Of a stretch of DNA of 47,201 nt, positions 25,833 through 33,747 are shown in pieces. The position numbers and the translations under genes are program-made. The DNA lies in contig JAILDN010000073.1 of NCBI GenBank assembly GCA_024689425.1, forward strand, positions 1-47,201, in the 5' to 3' direction. Source of the stretch: Methanobrevibacter sp. GTDB taxonomy: Archaea > Methanobacteriota > Methanobacteria > Methanobacteriales > Methanobacteriaceae. Position 1 is the first letter of the stretch. Each line of letters begins with the position of its first letter. The notes beneath the pieces were generated by a model. That model was not told where the DNA came from, ran no database searches, and worked only from the letters and a program-made list of their open reading frames with translations.

Positions 25833-27071
25833 TTAATTTTTTGTTAAGATTAAGCTGACTCTGGAATCAGCAGCTGCAACTTCATAATCTGCAACATTGA
25901 TTTTAGTGTAACCAGATGGGATAGTGTCATAGTCAACACTGTAGGTACCATATGGCACTTGAATCATTTCAGCTAAACCACGGTTATTGGTAGCTCCTGA
26001 TTTGAAAACGTTGTTGTCATCATCAGTGAAGGTAACTTTAGCACCTTTAACAGGTTTTCCATCAGTACCCAAAATATTGAAGTTAATATTACCAAGTTTA
26101 GTTTTGGTTTTACGATCTTCATCACGGCCAATACCAGTAATCATACCATTCTTGTATTCCGCATCGTTATATTGGGTGATAACTTGAATAATAGATTGTG
26201 ATGTTGCTAATTTAGTTTTAGCAAATGGTACAACAGTAGGTGCTTGGAATTCACGTACTTTAATACTGGAAGTATCAAATACTGCTAATTTTTCACCTTT
26301 ACTGGTGTCAACATGTCTGTCAACAATAACAGGGATGATGTTTCCTGCTGCAGTGTAAATACCAGTTACTTTGTAACCACCAACGATTTCATATTCTAAT
26401 GGTTTAACTGTTCCTGGGAAGTAGATGTCATTGATTTGGTTTGCTACTTCAGGTGAACATACCAATCCAGCAGGGTAACCGTTTTCTTCGATGATTGCTT
26501 CAGTTAAACTGACAATATCATCTTTGGTTAATAAGTCTCCACCTAATTTGAAAGTGTTTGTGGATATGGTATTGAATAAACCTTTGAAATCTTTAGCTTC
26601 TTCTTCACCAGAACCTTCAAGTAAGGTAGCATCTAAAGTATTAGCCATGTCAATTAAACCATCTTCTAAGTCATCTTTGAATAAATCGAATTCAGCTGCT
26701 TTTTCTGCAATATCTCCAATGTTAATATTATAATGGAGTATTTTCATGTAAGCAATTCTTTTATCGAATTCGGATGGAGTGTAAGATACAATATCATCAT
26801 CTTCTAACATGAAGTTAGTTTTAGTTTTGTTGGATTTGATTTTGTAACCAACTTTAACTTTATCAGTTGATTTTACACATCCTTGGCTTTTCAAGAACTC
26901 AAGGTATGGGGTTTGTAATGCAACTCTTTTCTTGAGTTCAGGGTCATATTCAACAGGCATTACTACATTTGCGTTCACAGTAGTTTGCATTGCTTTTTGC
27001 AATTCTTGCATTCCAGTGTTTAAATCCATATAACTGGATTGTAAATCTTTTAATGTCATTTCTTCAGACAT
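25833..27071 (-). CDS. Major capsid protein (HK97 fold) with C-terminal Ig-like domain
   Basis: A 412-residue protein. Residues 1-320 fit an HK97-fold capsid protein (VALQTPYLEFLKSQGCVK, DFDLFKDDLEDGLIDMANTLDATLLEGSG-like segments, VCSPEVANQINDIYFPG, and the C-terminal TKLATSQSIIQVITQYNDAEYKNGMITGIGRDE). Residues about 325-412 are an Ig-like domain (GNINFNILGTDGKPVKGAKVTFTDDDNNV ... VPYGTYSVDYDTIPSGYTK) related to the next protein. Capsid proteins with Ig-like tails display them on the shell. A long N-terminal propeptide is not obvious; scaffolding is supplied by the upstream gene. Confidence 0.85.
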   Translation of the reverse strand: MSEEMTLKDLQSSYMDLNTGMQELQKAMQTTVNANVVMPVEYDPELKKRVALQTPYLEFLKSQGCVKSTDKVKVGYKIKSNKTKTNFMLEDDDIVSYTPSEFDKRIAYMKILHYNINIGDIAEKAAEFDLFKDDLEDGLIDMANTLDATLLEGSGEEEAKDFKGLFNTISTNTFKLGGDLLTKDDIVSLTEAIIEENGYPAGLVCSPEVANQINDIYFPGTVKPLEYEIVGGYKVTGIYTAAGNIIPVIVDRHVDTSKGEKLAVFDTSSIKVREFQAPTVVPFAKTKLATSQSIIQVITQYNDAEYKNGMITGIGRDEDRKTKTKLGNINFNILGTDGKPVKGAKVTFTDDDNNVFKSGATNNRGLAEMIQVPYGTYSVDYDTIPSGYTKINVADYEVAAADSRVSLILTKN

Positions 27072-27075
27072 AAAC

Positions 27076-27582
27076 TTATTCCTCCTTATTAGCTCCTAAT
27101 CTGGAAAGTATTCCAGAGGATTTTTGATTAGCTTCAATGTTTTTGAAGATTTCTTCTACAGTGAAAGTTTTAGCTGTTTCATCTTCCCCGCCTTCTACTG
27201 TTGGTGCTGGAGTTGGTGTAGGATTTCTTTCCTTGTTGATGTAATCAGCCAATCCTTTTTGTAAATCTTCATCAGTGAATTTGTTTTTGTTGATTTCATC
27301 TAAGAGTTCTTCTTTCAAGGATTTTAATTCATCCACAAAGGATTTTTCGCCTTGAGCTTCTCCTTCATTATTTTGTGGTTCAGGAGGTTGTGGTTCTGTT
27401 AACTCTTTGATTCTTTCATCAACTATTCTTTCGATATCTGCTTTGCATGCTTCAAGCACTGCATTTTGTATTTCTTCTTTATTCTCTGCAATGAAAGTAT
27501 CCAAGAAATCTTTGCAGATGCTTTCGCATTGTTCTCTGGTGACATATTGTTCATTGTTTTGAGAATTGTTTTCTTCGGCCAT
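27076..27582 (-). CDS. Nested scaffold protein (internal start)
   Basis: Within the protease gene, an in-frame ATG at 27582 is preceded by GGAGG (opposite 27591-27595) with an 8-base spacing, better than any site before the full-length start. It would give the 168-residue C-terminal scaffold alone (MAEENNSQNNEQYV...). This matches lambda, where scaffold Nu3 is made from an internal start in protease gene C. Confidence 0.7.
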   Translation of the reverse strand: MAEENNSQNNEQYVTREQCESICKDFLDTFIAENKEEIQNAVLEACKADIERIVDERIKELTEPQPPEPQNNEGEAQGEKSFVDELKSLKEELLDEINKNKFTDEDLQKGLADYINKERNPTPTPAPTVEGGEDETAKTFTVEEIFKNIEANQKSSGILSRLGANKEE

Positions 27583-28161
27583 TTTATTTGCCTCCATGTT
27601 TTTTCTTATTAAATTGCATGCTCCAGCTAAACATTTGGCTTCGACAACACCCGTCTTTTTTGTGCTGACTACTGTACCAAAAGTGTCATAATTCGCAGGC
27701 ATACCTGTAAGACTAATTTCAAAAAGGTCAATGTCCTTTATCTCCCACCCGTCATTGGTTTGGTCATAGTCTTTTATTCTACCTCCAATTGATAATCCAA
27801 GTTGCACGCCTATGTCAAGCATCTCTTTAATAAAAGCTGCATATTTGGATAGGATTGTGGCTCGGATTTTCAGGATATTATCATCTGAATCTACAACTTT
27901 AGTAATAGCTCCAAGTATTCCCTTGAAGAGATTATACTTATGATCACCATGAAGATTTTTATGACTTGTAGTTAGCTGAATCTTCATTGAATCAATTGCA
28001 GACTGAAGGATAACATCTCCTTCGAGGTCTTTATTTGTTGTAGATGCTACTCCTTCAATTGTTAATGTTCCATCATCGTTTAAATCATAGGATTTTTGTG
28101 TTGATGGTGCATACAATTTGAATAACATCTTCTCTTTGCTTTCAACTGTCATAAATTTCAA
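27076..28161 (-). CDS. Prohead protease fused to scaffold
   Basis: A 361-residue protein from a TTG at 28161, or 358 from the ATG at 28152. Residues 1-175 are an HK97/XkdF-type prohead protease: LTIEGVASTTNKDLEGDVI, H in TSHKNLHGDHKYNLF, and S in GLSIGGRIKDYD as the likely nucleophile, followed by IDLFEISLTGMPAN. Residues about 195-361 are an acidic, helical scaffold (NNEQYVTREQCESICKDFLDTFIAENKEEIQNAV ... PTPTPAPTVEGGEDE). It shapes and matures the capsid. A nested start allows separate scaffold synthesis (see 27076-27582). No ribosome site stands before either start. Confidence 0.85.
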   Translation of the reverse strand: MKFMTVESKEKMLFKLYAPSTQKSYDLNDDGTLTIEGVASTTNKDLEGDVILQSAIDSMKIQLTTSHKNLHGDHKYNLFKGILGAITKVVDSDDNILKIRATILSKYAAFIKEMLDIGVQLGLSIGGRIKDYDQTNDGWEIKDIDLFEISLTGMPANYDTFGTVVSTKKTGVVEAKCLAGACNLIRKNMEANKMAEENNSQNNEQYVTREQCESICKDFLDTFIAENKEEIQNAVLEACKADIERIVDERIKELTEPQPPEPQNNEGEAQGEKSFVDELKSLKEELLDEINKNKFTDEDLQKGLADYINKERNPTPTPAPTVEGGEDETAKTFTVEEIFKNIEANQKSSGILSRLGANKEE

Positions 28162-28184
28162 CTACAATTATTTTTTTTTGAAGA

Positions 28185-28242
28185 GTGGGATTAGGGATTT
28201 AAACCCTCAATATTAATTTAAATTGTAAAGTAGCAATCCCAC
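28185..28242 (-). ncRNA. tRNA-like element B (acceptor plus T arm)
   Basis: Minus strand, 5' to 3': a 7-bp acceptor-like stem GTGGGAT (28242-28236) with ATCCCAC (28191-28185); directly next to its 3' strand, a T-arm-like hairpin GAGGG-TTTAAAT-CCCTA with 4 of 5 pairs and a 7-base loop close to the tRNA T loop. The 27 bases between are AT-rich and hold no D or anticodon arm. The stacking order is exactly that of a tRNA top half. It lies 24 bp before the protease gene. Confidence 0.5.
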
Positions 28243-28628
28243 ATATTTTGATTAACGGAGATGATTTAGGTTTAAGAATAAAAAAAAATGAAATATTTCT
28301 TTTTAAGGTGAAAAAATATGAAATAGAAAAACCAATAAAAAAAAAAAATTACTTTCGAACCCCGCACAAGAAAAAAAAAATATTTTAATCTCAATTTTTT
28401 ATCTTAAACCTAAAAATATCCATTTTCCTAAAGTGTTTCAAAATTAAGGAAAAAACCGCTGACATATATTAGAAGTTAACCGACGTTTTTATTAGAGGAT
28501 TTGTTAACCCAGTTTACTCTGGGGGAAAAAGAATTAAACAACATAGGGTTAAAAAAAAGGTATGTTTTAGACACCAGCCTTAAAACAATACTCTCTCTTT
28601 TTTTGATTTGAAATTCGGCTCTTTTTTT

Positions 28629-28668
28629 GGGTGGAACTAGGAATCGAACCTAGCCAAGATTTTCCACC
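28629..28668 (-). ncRNA. tRNA-like element A (minihelix)
   Basis: Minus strand, 5' to 3': GGTGGAA (28668-28662), eight bases, the T arm CTAGG-TTCGATT-CCTAG (five perfect pairs, canonical TTCRANY loop), then TTCCACC (28636-28630) pairing fully with the first seven bases, and C as a discriminator-like base. D and anticodon arms are missing and the normal 41 bases are replaced by eight, so this is not a decoding tRNA. Acceptor plus T-arm minihelices are known minimal substrates of RNase P and tRNase Z. It sits 39 bp after the end of the MuF-like gene. Confidence 0.6.
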
Positions 28669-28707
28669 ATAAAATATAAAAAAATATAAATAAACTAAAA
28701 ATTTTTT

Positions 28708-29601
28708 TTATGCAGGTACAAGATTAATCAGAACTGGATTATCCACTGGATTAGGACCAAGTACATGACGAATATACGCTATTACACTGCATCTGCAATT
28801 TGGATGGAAGGGAACGAGCTTATTTGCTTCAGTAATCTTCCATATTCTCTCACCTGCGACGTTATCAATGTTTGCTTCACCGTTGAAAATATATGCTGCT
28901 TCCAAGCATATCGGACAGACATTTGTATCTTCAGCTGTGAGGATCTTGATTTCTTCAACACCATAGTTGGCGTATGATTGTAATCTGCCTTGTGTCATTG
29001 CACGTGCGGTTTCGGTACGTGCTATCATCATGGCTCTTTGTCTTGCTGTTAAGGTTTTGCCTGTTAGTGATTCTTCATGAGCGTTTAGTATTCTTCTCAT
29101 GACTTCAGGCATTCCTTCTCCTTCAGCTATGCCTAAGAATATTTGTGTCCGTATATGTTCGATTACATCTGTGTTGAGAGTTTGGATTAATTGGAAGTTG
29201 TATTGTTGTAATATTTTTAATCCGTATTTGGTTGCTTCATTGTAGTATTTGGTTCTTCTGATTTCTTTGAAACCTTTATCTAGGCCGGATTCATAGATTC
29301 TTTCTATTATTTCTTCGGCTGAGAGATTTGTTTCATGTACTATTTGTTCTAGTTCTCCACGGATACTGTCGAATACAACATCATTATATTCAATTTGTTG
29401 ACCAAATAATTCTATAGCTTCTTCAGATTCTAACCATTTGCTGAATAGTGAAACTTGTTTATTGAAACCATCAATAAAAGAATTGAAATATTCTTCCTCT
29501 GATGTAGATAAAGTTTTCTCATTAAACAAGTCTTTGTCAAAATCAATACATTGCATCAGCAACTTATTAGTTTCAACATGCTCAGCACTAGATATCATCA
29601 T
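28708..29601 (-). CDS. MuF-like minor head protein
   Basis: A 297-residue protein. The C-terminal half has the MuF/SPP1 gp7 pattern: ARQRAMMIARTETARAMTQGRLQSYANYGVEEIKILTAEDTNVCPICLEAA, then PFHPNCRCSVIAYI. The Cys pair and the HPNCRC motif are conserved in the family. The N-terminal half is helical and acidic. The protein associates with the portal and head interior. It follows the portal gene directly. The gene ends where the noncoding stretch with tRNA-like elements begins. Confidence 0.85.
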   Translation of the reverse strand: MMISSAEHVETNKLLMQCIDFDKDLFNEKTLSTSEEEYFNSFIDGFNKQVSLFSKWLESEEAIELFGQQIEYNDVVFDSIRGELEQIVHETNLSAEEIIERIYESGLDKGFKEIRRTKYYNEATKYGLKILQQYNFQLIQTLNTDVIEHIRTQIFLGIAEGEGMPEVMRRILNAHEESLTGKTLTARQRAMMIARTETARAMTQGRLQSYANYGVEEIKILTAEDTNVCPICLEAAYIFNGEANIDNVAGERIWKITEANKLVPFHPNCRCSVIAYIRHVLGPNPVDNPVLINLVPA

Positions 29602-29602
29602 A

Positions 29603-30892
29603 TTAATATTCCGCCTTCAACCTTTCTAACAATAAAGCTTTACGGTAAGCTTGTAATTGTTTACTTGTATCGTTTTCCATACCTGCATCTTGTAAAGTGT
29701 TATTCGTATTACCATAAGTTAACGGGGTGTTTCCCCAATCAACCGGATCTAAACCATAACCTGCTCTGACTTCATTTACAAATGTGGATCCATTACGTAA
29801 TTTCTTATCTTCAATATTGGCTCTTTTTTCTTTGTCTTCCAAATCCATTTCTTTGAATTCAAACAGTTCTTCAAAACCGGACCGGCCAAACACTTTATTA
29901 TGAGAACCCTCAAAGAGCTTCAACCAACCGGACAAATTAGCTTTGACAGTTTCTTTTTGTGATTGACCTGTTCCACCACCAAGGTTACCGGATTCTATAA
30001 TTCCCGCTTCGGCAGGAGTAACACCATAAATAGACAATGTAATGTCACGGACCAAATGCTCCAAATCAATATACTGCATATCTTTATTATTGGTCTGTGC
30101 TTGAATATATTCAGCACCTTGAACAATCAAAACACCATCAGGGTTTTCTTTACGGTCTTTTTCCAGTCTTTCAATCTCACGCAATAAATCCTCATATTGA
30201 ATGTTCAAGTCATAATTCATTATGGCTCTTGGATTAATACCTTTATTCTCAAAAATACTAGTATTATATTGTAATCCGTAAATCTGCAAAGCAAGATATC
30301 TAGCCAGTGAATCTATGAGGCTTGTTCCCCATTTCTCACCACGAATACCTGGCTCTGCAAAATGAATAATCTCATCATTTTCAAAACGAGTATTATTATA
30401 TTTCAAACCCCACTGGTCAGTTTGATAATCATACATCATCCACTCAAAAGGAATGAATTCTAATCCTTCAGGTATGCCTTCGAAAACATCATTATAATGA
30501 ACCCTTGCGAATGCATCACCAGTCACCAGGAAACTATCCCACATTCTACTGACGTATGTTTCAAAGAAATCATCTCTTTGAACACCCATTGGGTTTTTCA
30601 TTAAGTTAGTTAGGTAGTTAACTGTTGATGGATGATTGAATGATTCATCAGGATTAGTAACTTGATAACCTAAGGAGATGACACGGTTCTTAATAACTCT
30701 TCTGCAGACACGTACCCACGGCATGTCACCAGCATCAAAATAAGTTCCAATGTTTAATCCTACATCTTTGACTCTTGGCTGTAATGCCCATAAGTGACTT
30801 CTCCTTAATTTATCTGCTTCAGATGTTTTAGGTTGGCGGATAGCTGGTAAATTCTTGATTCCTTTTACTATCCTATTGTTTCTCCAATTCAT
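29603..30892 (-). CDS. Portal protein
   Basis: A 429-residue portal of the HK97-type family: WVRVCRRVIKNRVISLGYQV, then DSFLVTGDAFARVHYND, EFIPFEWMMYDYQTDQW, DEIIHFAEPGIRGEKWGTSLIDSLARYLALQIYG, and a C-terminal DITLSIYGVTPAEAGI segment. It forms the dodecameric channel at the packaging vertex. Its ATG overlaps the end of the terminase gene. The length is normal. Confidence 0.88.
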   Translation of the reverse strand: MNWRNNRIVKGIKNLPAIRQPKTSEADKLRRSHLWALQPRVKDVGLNIGTYFDAGDMPWVRVCRRVIKNRVISLGYQVTNPDESFNHPSTVNYLTNLMKNPMGVQRDDFFETYVSRMWDSFLVTGDAFARVHYNDVFEGIPEGLEFIPFEWMMYDYQTDQWGLKYNNTRFENDEIIHFAEPGIRGEKWGTSLIDSLARYLALQIYGLQYNTSIFENKGINPRAIMNYDLNIQYEDLLREIERLEKDRKENPDGVLIVQGAEYIQAQTNNKDMQYIDLEHLVRDITLSIYGVTPAEAGIIESGNLGGGTGQSQKETVKANLSGWLKLFEGSHNKVFGRSGFEELFEFKEMDLEDKEKRANIEDKKLRNGSTFVNEVRAGYGLDPVDWGNTPLTYGNTNNTLQDAGMENDTSKQLQAYRKALLLERLKAEY

Positions 30893-32199
30893 ATTTTAAC
30901 TCTCCTAGGTGCGTGATAAATTTGTTTTTTAGCTGTTTTCATTGGCCCACATATTCCCCCACGCCACATGTCGCAGCAGTGATCATCTTGTTTTAGTGGC
31001 AGGTCTTTTCCTTTTGCCTGGGCTTTTTTATCCCAGCTGTAAGTTTGTGCTTGTTCAATACTGTTCTTACAGTTTACATGTATCTTGAATCTACGGGTAG
31101 CTATGAGTCTTTGAATTATACCGATATCCTCATTAACATCAGGTGTATATGTTATAATTCTCATCTTTACTCTTGAGTCTTTTTCGCAGGCAGTTTTCAG
31201 TGAAGCTGCATCGTGAGGGAGATACAAAGTATTGTTACTATCTAATTTGTATCTGTCTTGTAGTGTAACAATATCATCTACTCTTTCATCATCAGATTGA
31301 GCTACACCTACCACTTCAGCATCATAATAAGTTTCTTCCAACAAGTAATATGAATTGCCTTCAGGATCTCTTTGAATACCCATTACTCCGAATGTTGTAA
31401 CTGTGCTGACTCCGTAGTCGCAGCAGATATTAATATCATGGAGCTTTGGTCTCATCCTGAAAGTGTTTTCAGATTCAACAAACTTGTCATAAATAGCTCC
31501 TTCAGCAATAACCCATCTACCCAGGATATACCGATCATATTGCAGTTTACTTGCACTGTATAATGACTTCAGATTATCAATATAGGATGGATCTAAATTA
31601 AGATTATCTTCCAATGTGAAATGCCATACTTTAACAATACCTTTCTTTCGTAAATCAGGATTGTTGATGTATTGTTTGTAAATGTAATGGTAAGGACTAT
31701 CGGGGTTCATGGTCAAGAATATCTGTGCACCTGAAAGGCTGCATCTTGACATTGCCATTTTGATAGCTGATTCTGGTGCCGTTGCAGCTTCATCACCATA
31801 CCATCCTGCAACAGTCATACCTTGGATTCTTGAGGTGGCTCCTTCATCATTGAATCCTACAATATAATTTCTTTTATCCCCGATGTCAAGGTAGCCATCG
31901 TATTTGTTATAGTCATAGTATAGTTTACCATGAATCATACTGATTAAATCTTCAATAACATTACGCTCTATGGTGTCTCTTGTTTTACCTGTCAAAAGAA
32001 ATTTGTCATGTGGACTGTTTGCTTGAAAATCTAACCATCTGACATTTGCATTTGTTGTTTTACTTGACCTTACAGATCCGTGTAAAATATTCATGAATGC
32101 ATTACTATTGTCTAGGAAGTCTAATGCTTTGGGAGAAAACATTCCATACTGAAAACTTTTAGTCCTTCTTGCAGGCTTCCCTTGACTTTTTGATAGCAT
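30889..32199 (-). CDS. terL: Terminase large subunit
   Basis: A 436-residue packaging ATPase-nuclease of the Terminase_3/XtmB type. Walker A is GSVRSSKT (near residue 38), Walker B is WYGDEAA, coupling motif LTMNPDSP, and the nuclease starts at CCDYGVST. The C-terminal QDDHCCDMWRGGICGP carries further acidic residues of the nuclease site. ATG with GAGGAG eight bases upstream, inside the end of terS. A later ATG (32142) lacks a ribosome site. Confidence 0.9.
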   Translation of the reverse strand: MLSKSQGKPARRTKSFQYGMFSPKALDFLDNSNAFMNILHGSVRSSKTTNANVRWLDFQANSPHDKFLLTGKTRDTIERNVIEDLISMIHGKLYYDYNKYDGYLDIGDKRNYIVGFNDEGATSRIQGMTVAGWYGDEAATAPESAIKMAMSRCSLSGAQIFLTMNPDSPYHYIYKQYINNPDLRKKGIVKVWHFTLEDNLNLDPSYIDNLKSLYSASKLQYDRYILGRWVIAEGAIYDKFVESENTFRMRPKLHDINICCDYGVSTVTTFGVMGIQRDPEGNSYYLLEETYYDAEVVGVAQSDDERVDDIVTLQDRYKLDSNNTLYLPHDAASLKTACEKDSRVKMRIITYTPDVNEDIGIIQRLIATRRFKIHVNCKNSIEQAQTYSWDKKAQAKGKDLPLKQDDHCCDMWRGGICGPMKTAKKQIYHAPRRVKI

Positions 32200-32722
32200 C
32201 TGCTAACTCCTCAAAGCCTTCATTAATATTAATCTCAATATTACTTTCTTCATGTTTGAAGTAATCATTGTAAATTTTATTTGCTTGAATAGAGATTTTT
32301 GCTACATCTTTCCATTCAGTTTTTTTCTTTGAATTTTGAGCGTCTCTTTTGGCACGTTCAAAAATATCAGGTAATTCTGCAGCTACTTTCGCAACACCTT
32401 CCATGTTATCTGCAATAGTGGATGCAACAACACTCATAGTGTTTTCAGCTTCTTCAATTTTATCTGCTTTTTCTTGAACATGCTTTTCAGTTTTGTTTTT
32501 ATTTTTGTTTTTAATTTCTTGTCTTTTGTTGAGCTCAGCTTCTACTCGATCTTCCATTTTAATATTTTTATTTCTCCAACGGTTCAAAGTCCTTGGTGAA
32601 ATATCTTCATTTTTTTCATCATGCAACCATTCTGAAACACCCGCACCACTATCTCCCCTAGATAAACGAGCGACTATTTCATTAAAATTGTCGCTTGATT
32701 CAATTAAGTTTTTTCGTGCCAT
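32159..32722 (-). CDS. terS: Terminase small subunit
   Basis: A 187-residue protein from the ATG at 32722 (MARKNLIESSDNFNEIVARLSRGDSGAGVSEWLHDEKNEDISPRTLNRWRNKNI). Helix-turn-helix like DNA-binding part at about 15-50, followed by a long charged coiled coil (about 55-95) and a helical tail. The open frame runs 18 codons further upstream, but that part overlaps the GGCC iterons. It overlaps terL by 41 bp. It presumably recognises the packaging site, of which the iterons at 32751-32819 are a good candidate. Confidence 0.7.
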   Translation of the reverse strand: MARKNLIESSDNFNEIVARLSRGDSGAGVSEWLHDEKNEDISPRTLNRWRNKNIKMEDRVEAELNKRQEIKNKNKNKTEKHVQEKADKIEEAENTMSVVASTIADNMEGVAKVAAELPDIFERAKRDAQNSKKKTEWKDVAKISIQANKIYNDYFKHEESNIEININEGFEELADAIKKSREACKKD

Positions 32723-32750
32723 GATATCTACATCAGTTAATATTTTTTTA

Positions 32751-32820
32751 GTCAGTATTGGCCAATATACAGTCAATTGGCCGATTGGTCATTATGGCCA
32801 AATGGTCAGTATTTTGGCCA
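32751..32820 (-). repeat. GGCC iterons before terS (candidate packaging site)
   Basis: Four copies of a motif read on the plus strand as GTCA(g)tATTnnGGCC: 32751-32763, 32772-32782, 32788-32799 and 32805-32819, at 16-21 bp spacing. GGCC is rare in this AT-rich DNA, so the cluster stands out. Position directly before terS fits a pac/cos recognition site or a late-promoter operator. Confidence 0.6.
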
Positions 32821-32822
32821 CA

Positions 32823-32856
32823 CCCATAATCCAGATTATCACCCTGGAAAAAAATT
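32823..32856 (-). terminator. T-run after the membrane-protein pair
   Basis: On the minus strand, TTTTTTT (opposite 32848-32854 region) follows the end of the gene at 32855, with a short CCAG/CTGG hairpin just behind it. It separates the holin-like pair from the terminase operon. Weak evidence. Confidence 0.3.
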
Positions 32857-33262
32857 AAATTTTTATGAAATGCAATATCCCTCCAACAATAATACTTATG
32901 ATTGGTATTAATGCTAGCATTGTATTACGGAAACTTCTTTGACTGCTTACAAAATCAGTCATGTCATTCTTGTAATTTGCTAGTTCCTTTTGCAATTCAT
33001 CTATTTTGTCTTCTAAGTCATCCATTTTTTTATTGTTTGCTTCTCTTTGTTTTTGTCCTTCTTCGAGTAGTACGGTTACTCTTGTTACTTTTTCTATGAG
33101 TGTTGTTTGTAGTTTTTGTTGACGATCTCTTTCTTCTTGTATTTGATGAATGTCTTCTTTCTTTGAATCTAGTCTTACGTTTATTTCTGCTAGGTCTGAT
33201 TCGATATGTGCTAATCTTTCTTCATACATACATTGTGTAGGATGATTAAGATTGTTGGTCAT
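32855..33262 (-). CDS. Coiled-coil protein with C-terminal membrane anchor
   Basis: A 135-residue protein starting at the ATG at 33262 behind AGGTGAT. Residues 15-105 form a long coiled coil (IESDLAEINVRLDSKKEDIHQIQEERDRQQKLQTTLIEKVTRV ... KMDDLEDKIDELQKELANYKND). Residues about 112-132 are a membrane segment (TMLALIPIISIIVGGILHFI). This layout resembles XhlA-type lysis accessory proteins of bacilli. It overlaps the gene for another small membrane protein, together a likely holin or lysis pair. Confidence 0.55.
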   Translation of the reverse strand: MTNNLNHPTQCMYEERLAHIESDLAEINVRLDSKKEDIHQIQEERDRQQKLQTTLIEKVTRVTVLLEEGQKQREANNKKMDDLEDKIDELQKELANYKNDMTDFVSSQRSFRNTMLALIPIISIIVGGILHFIKI

Positions 33263-33551
33263 ATGAATCACCTACTACAATCTCATCTGTGTATTCTGCA
33301 GCAGGATCAACAGTTGAAGTGTTTTCAGCTTCATAATTTATTATCGCTATTTCTTCTGCTCTTTCAACACGTGTGTTTTCTGTTACTTGAACTGCTATGT
33401 AACCTGCAATTAATATTATTATTGGTGCTAGGTTTGCATATTCGGCTGGTAGTATTGTTGCTAGATTGTCTTTTCCTATATATGCTATTAATCCGGCGAT
33501 GAATACTATTGCGTTTGTTATTTTTGATTTGTTTTTATATGATTGTACCAT
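33246..33551 (-). CDS. Small two-segment membrane protein (holin-like)
   Basis: A 101-residue protein with two hydrophobic segments (TNAIVFIAGLIAYIG and LAPIIILIAGYIAVQV) and an acidic C-terminal tail of about 40 residues. Size and topology are those of class II holins. It overlaps the coiled-coil membrane protein downstream. ATG with GAGGGG. Holin function is inferred; no lysin gene stands alongside, though one may lie beyond the left edge. Confidence 0.5.
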   Translation of the reverse strand: MVQSYKNKSKITNAIVFIAGLIAYIGKDNLATILPAEYANLAPIIILIAGYIAVQVTENTRVERAEEIAIINYEAENTSTVDPAAEYTDEIVVGDSYDQQS

Positions 33552-33747
33552 TATATTTTCCCCTCAAAAAATTATTAGTGTGACGAATAATAAATGAAAT
33601 AATTTAAAATAAAATAGGAGATACTGTAGGAGATGATTTTGGATTTGAAAGTAGAACTTTTATCCGAAGATTTGTTTTTATTTATCCATTTAATAAAAAA
33701 AGACTTTTGGTTAAAAAACTAAAAATTGAACTTAAAGGTTAAACTCT
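33552..33747. other. Intergenic region with TAGGAGAT repeats
   Basis: No gene seen. The plus strand has TAGGAGAT twice (33615-33622 and 33627-33634), the second within TGTAGGAGATGA (33625-33636), which recurs inverted at 33976-33987 before the zinc-ribbon gene. The minus strand has T-runs near 33685-33705 that could terminate the zinc-ribbon transcript. A promoter for the membrane-protein pair is probably here. Confidence 0.4.

Larger units (their letters stand above)
28162..28707. other. 546-bp structured noncoding stretch inside the head operon
   Basis: There is no convincing gene on either strand. Read on the minus strand it holds: TATA-like sequence (28671-28695); tRNA-like element A (28629-28668); a hairpin at 28562-28587 (TGTTTTA/TAAAACA); an enclosing pair TTAACCC/GGGTTAA (28504-28510 and 28545-28551) around a small CCCAG/CTGGG hairpin; a 13-bp long-range pair TTTAGGTTTAAGA (28265-28277 with 28401-28413); T-runs opposite A-runs at 28372-28381, 28337-28348 and 28280-28288 that could terminate transcription; and tRNA-like element B (28185-28242). 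A small viral RNA, possibly processed at the two tRNA-like elements, is a reasonable reading. Confidence 0.5.

Noticed and set aside
28350-28375. Third T-arm in the noncoding stretch (GGGGTTCGAAAG on the minus strand)
   Set aside because: It has a TTCGAA-like loop, but the flanking bases do not pair and no acceptor strand is present.
28629-28668. Complete tRNA gene or intron-containing tRNA
   Set aside because: Only eight bases stand between the acceptor strand and the T arm; no D or anticodon arm can be formed and none is found nearby, so it cannot decode.
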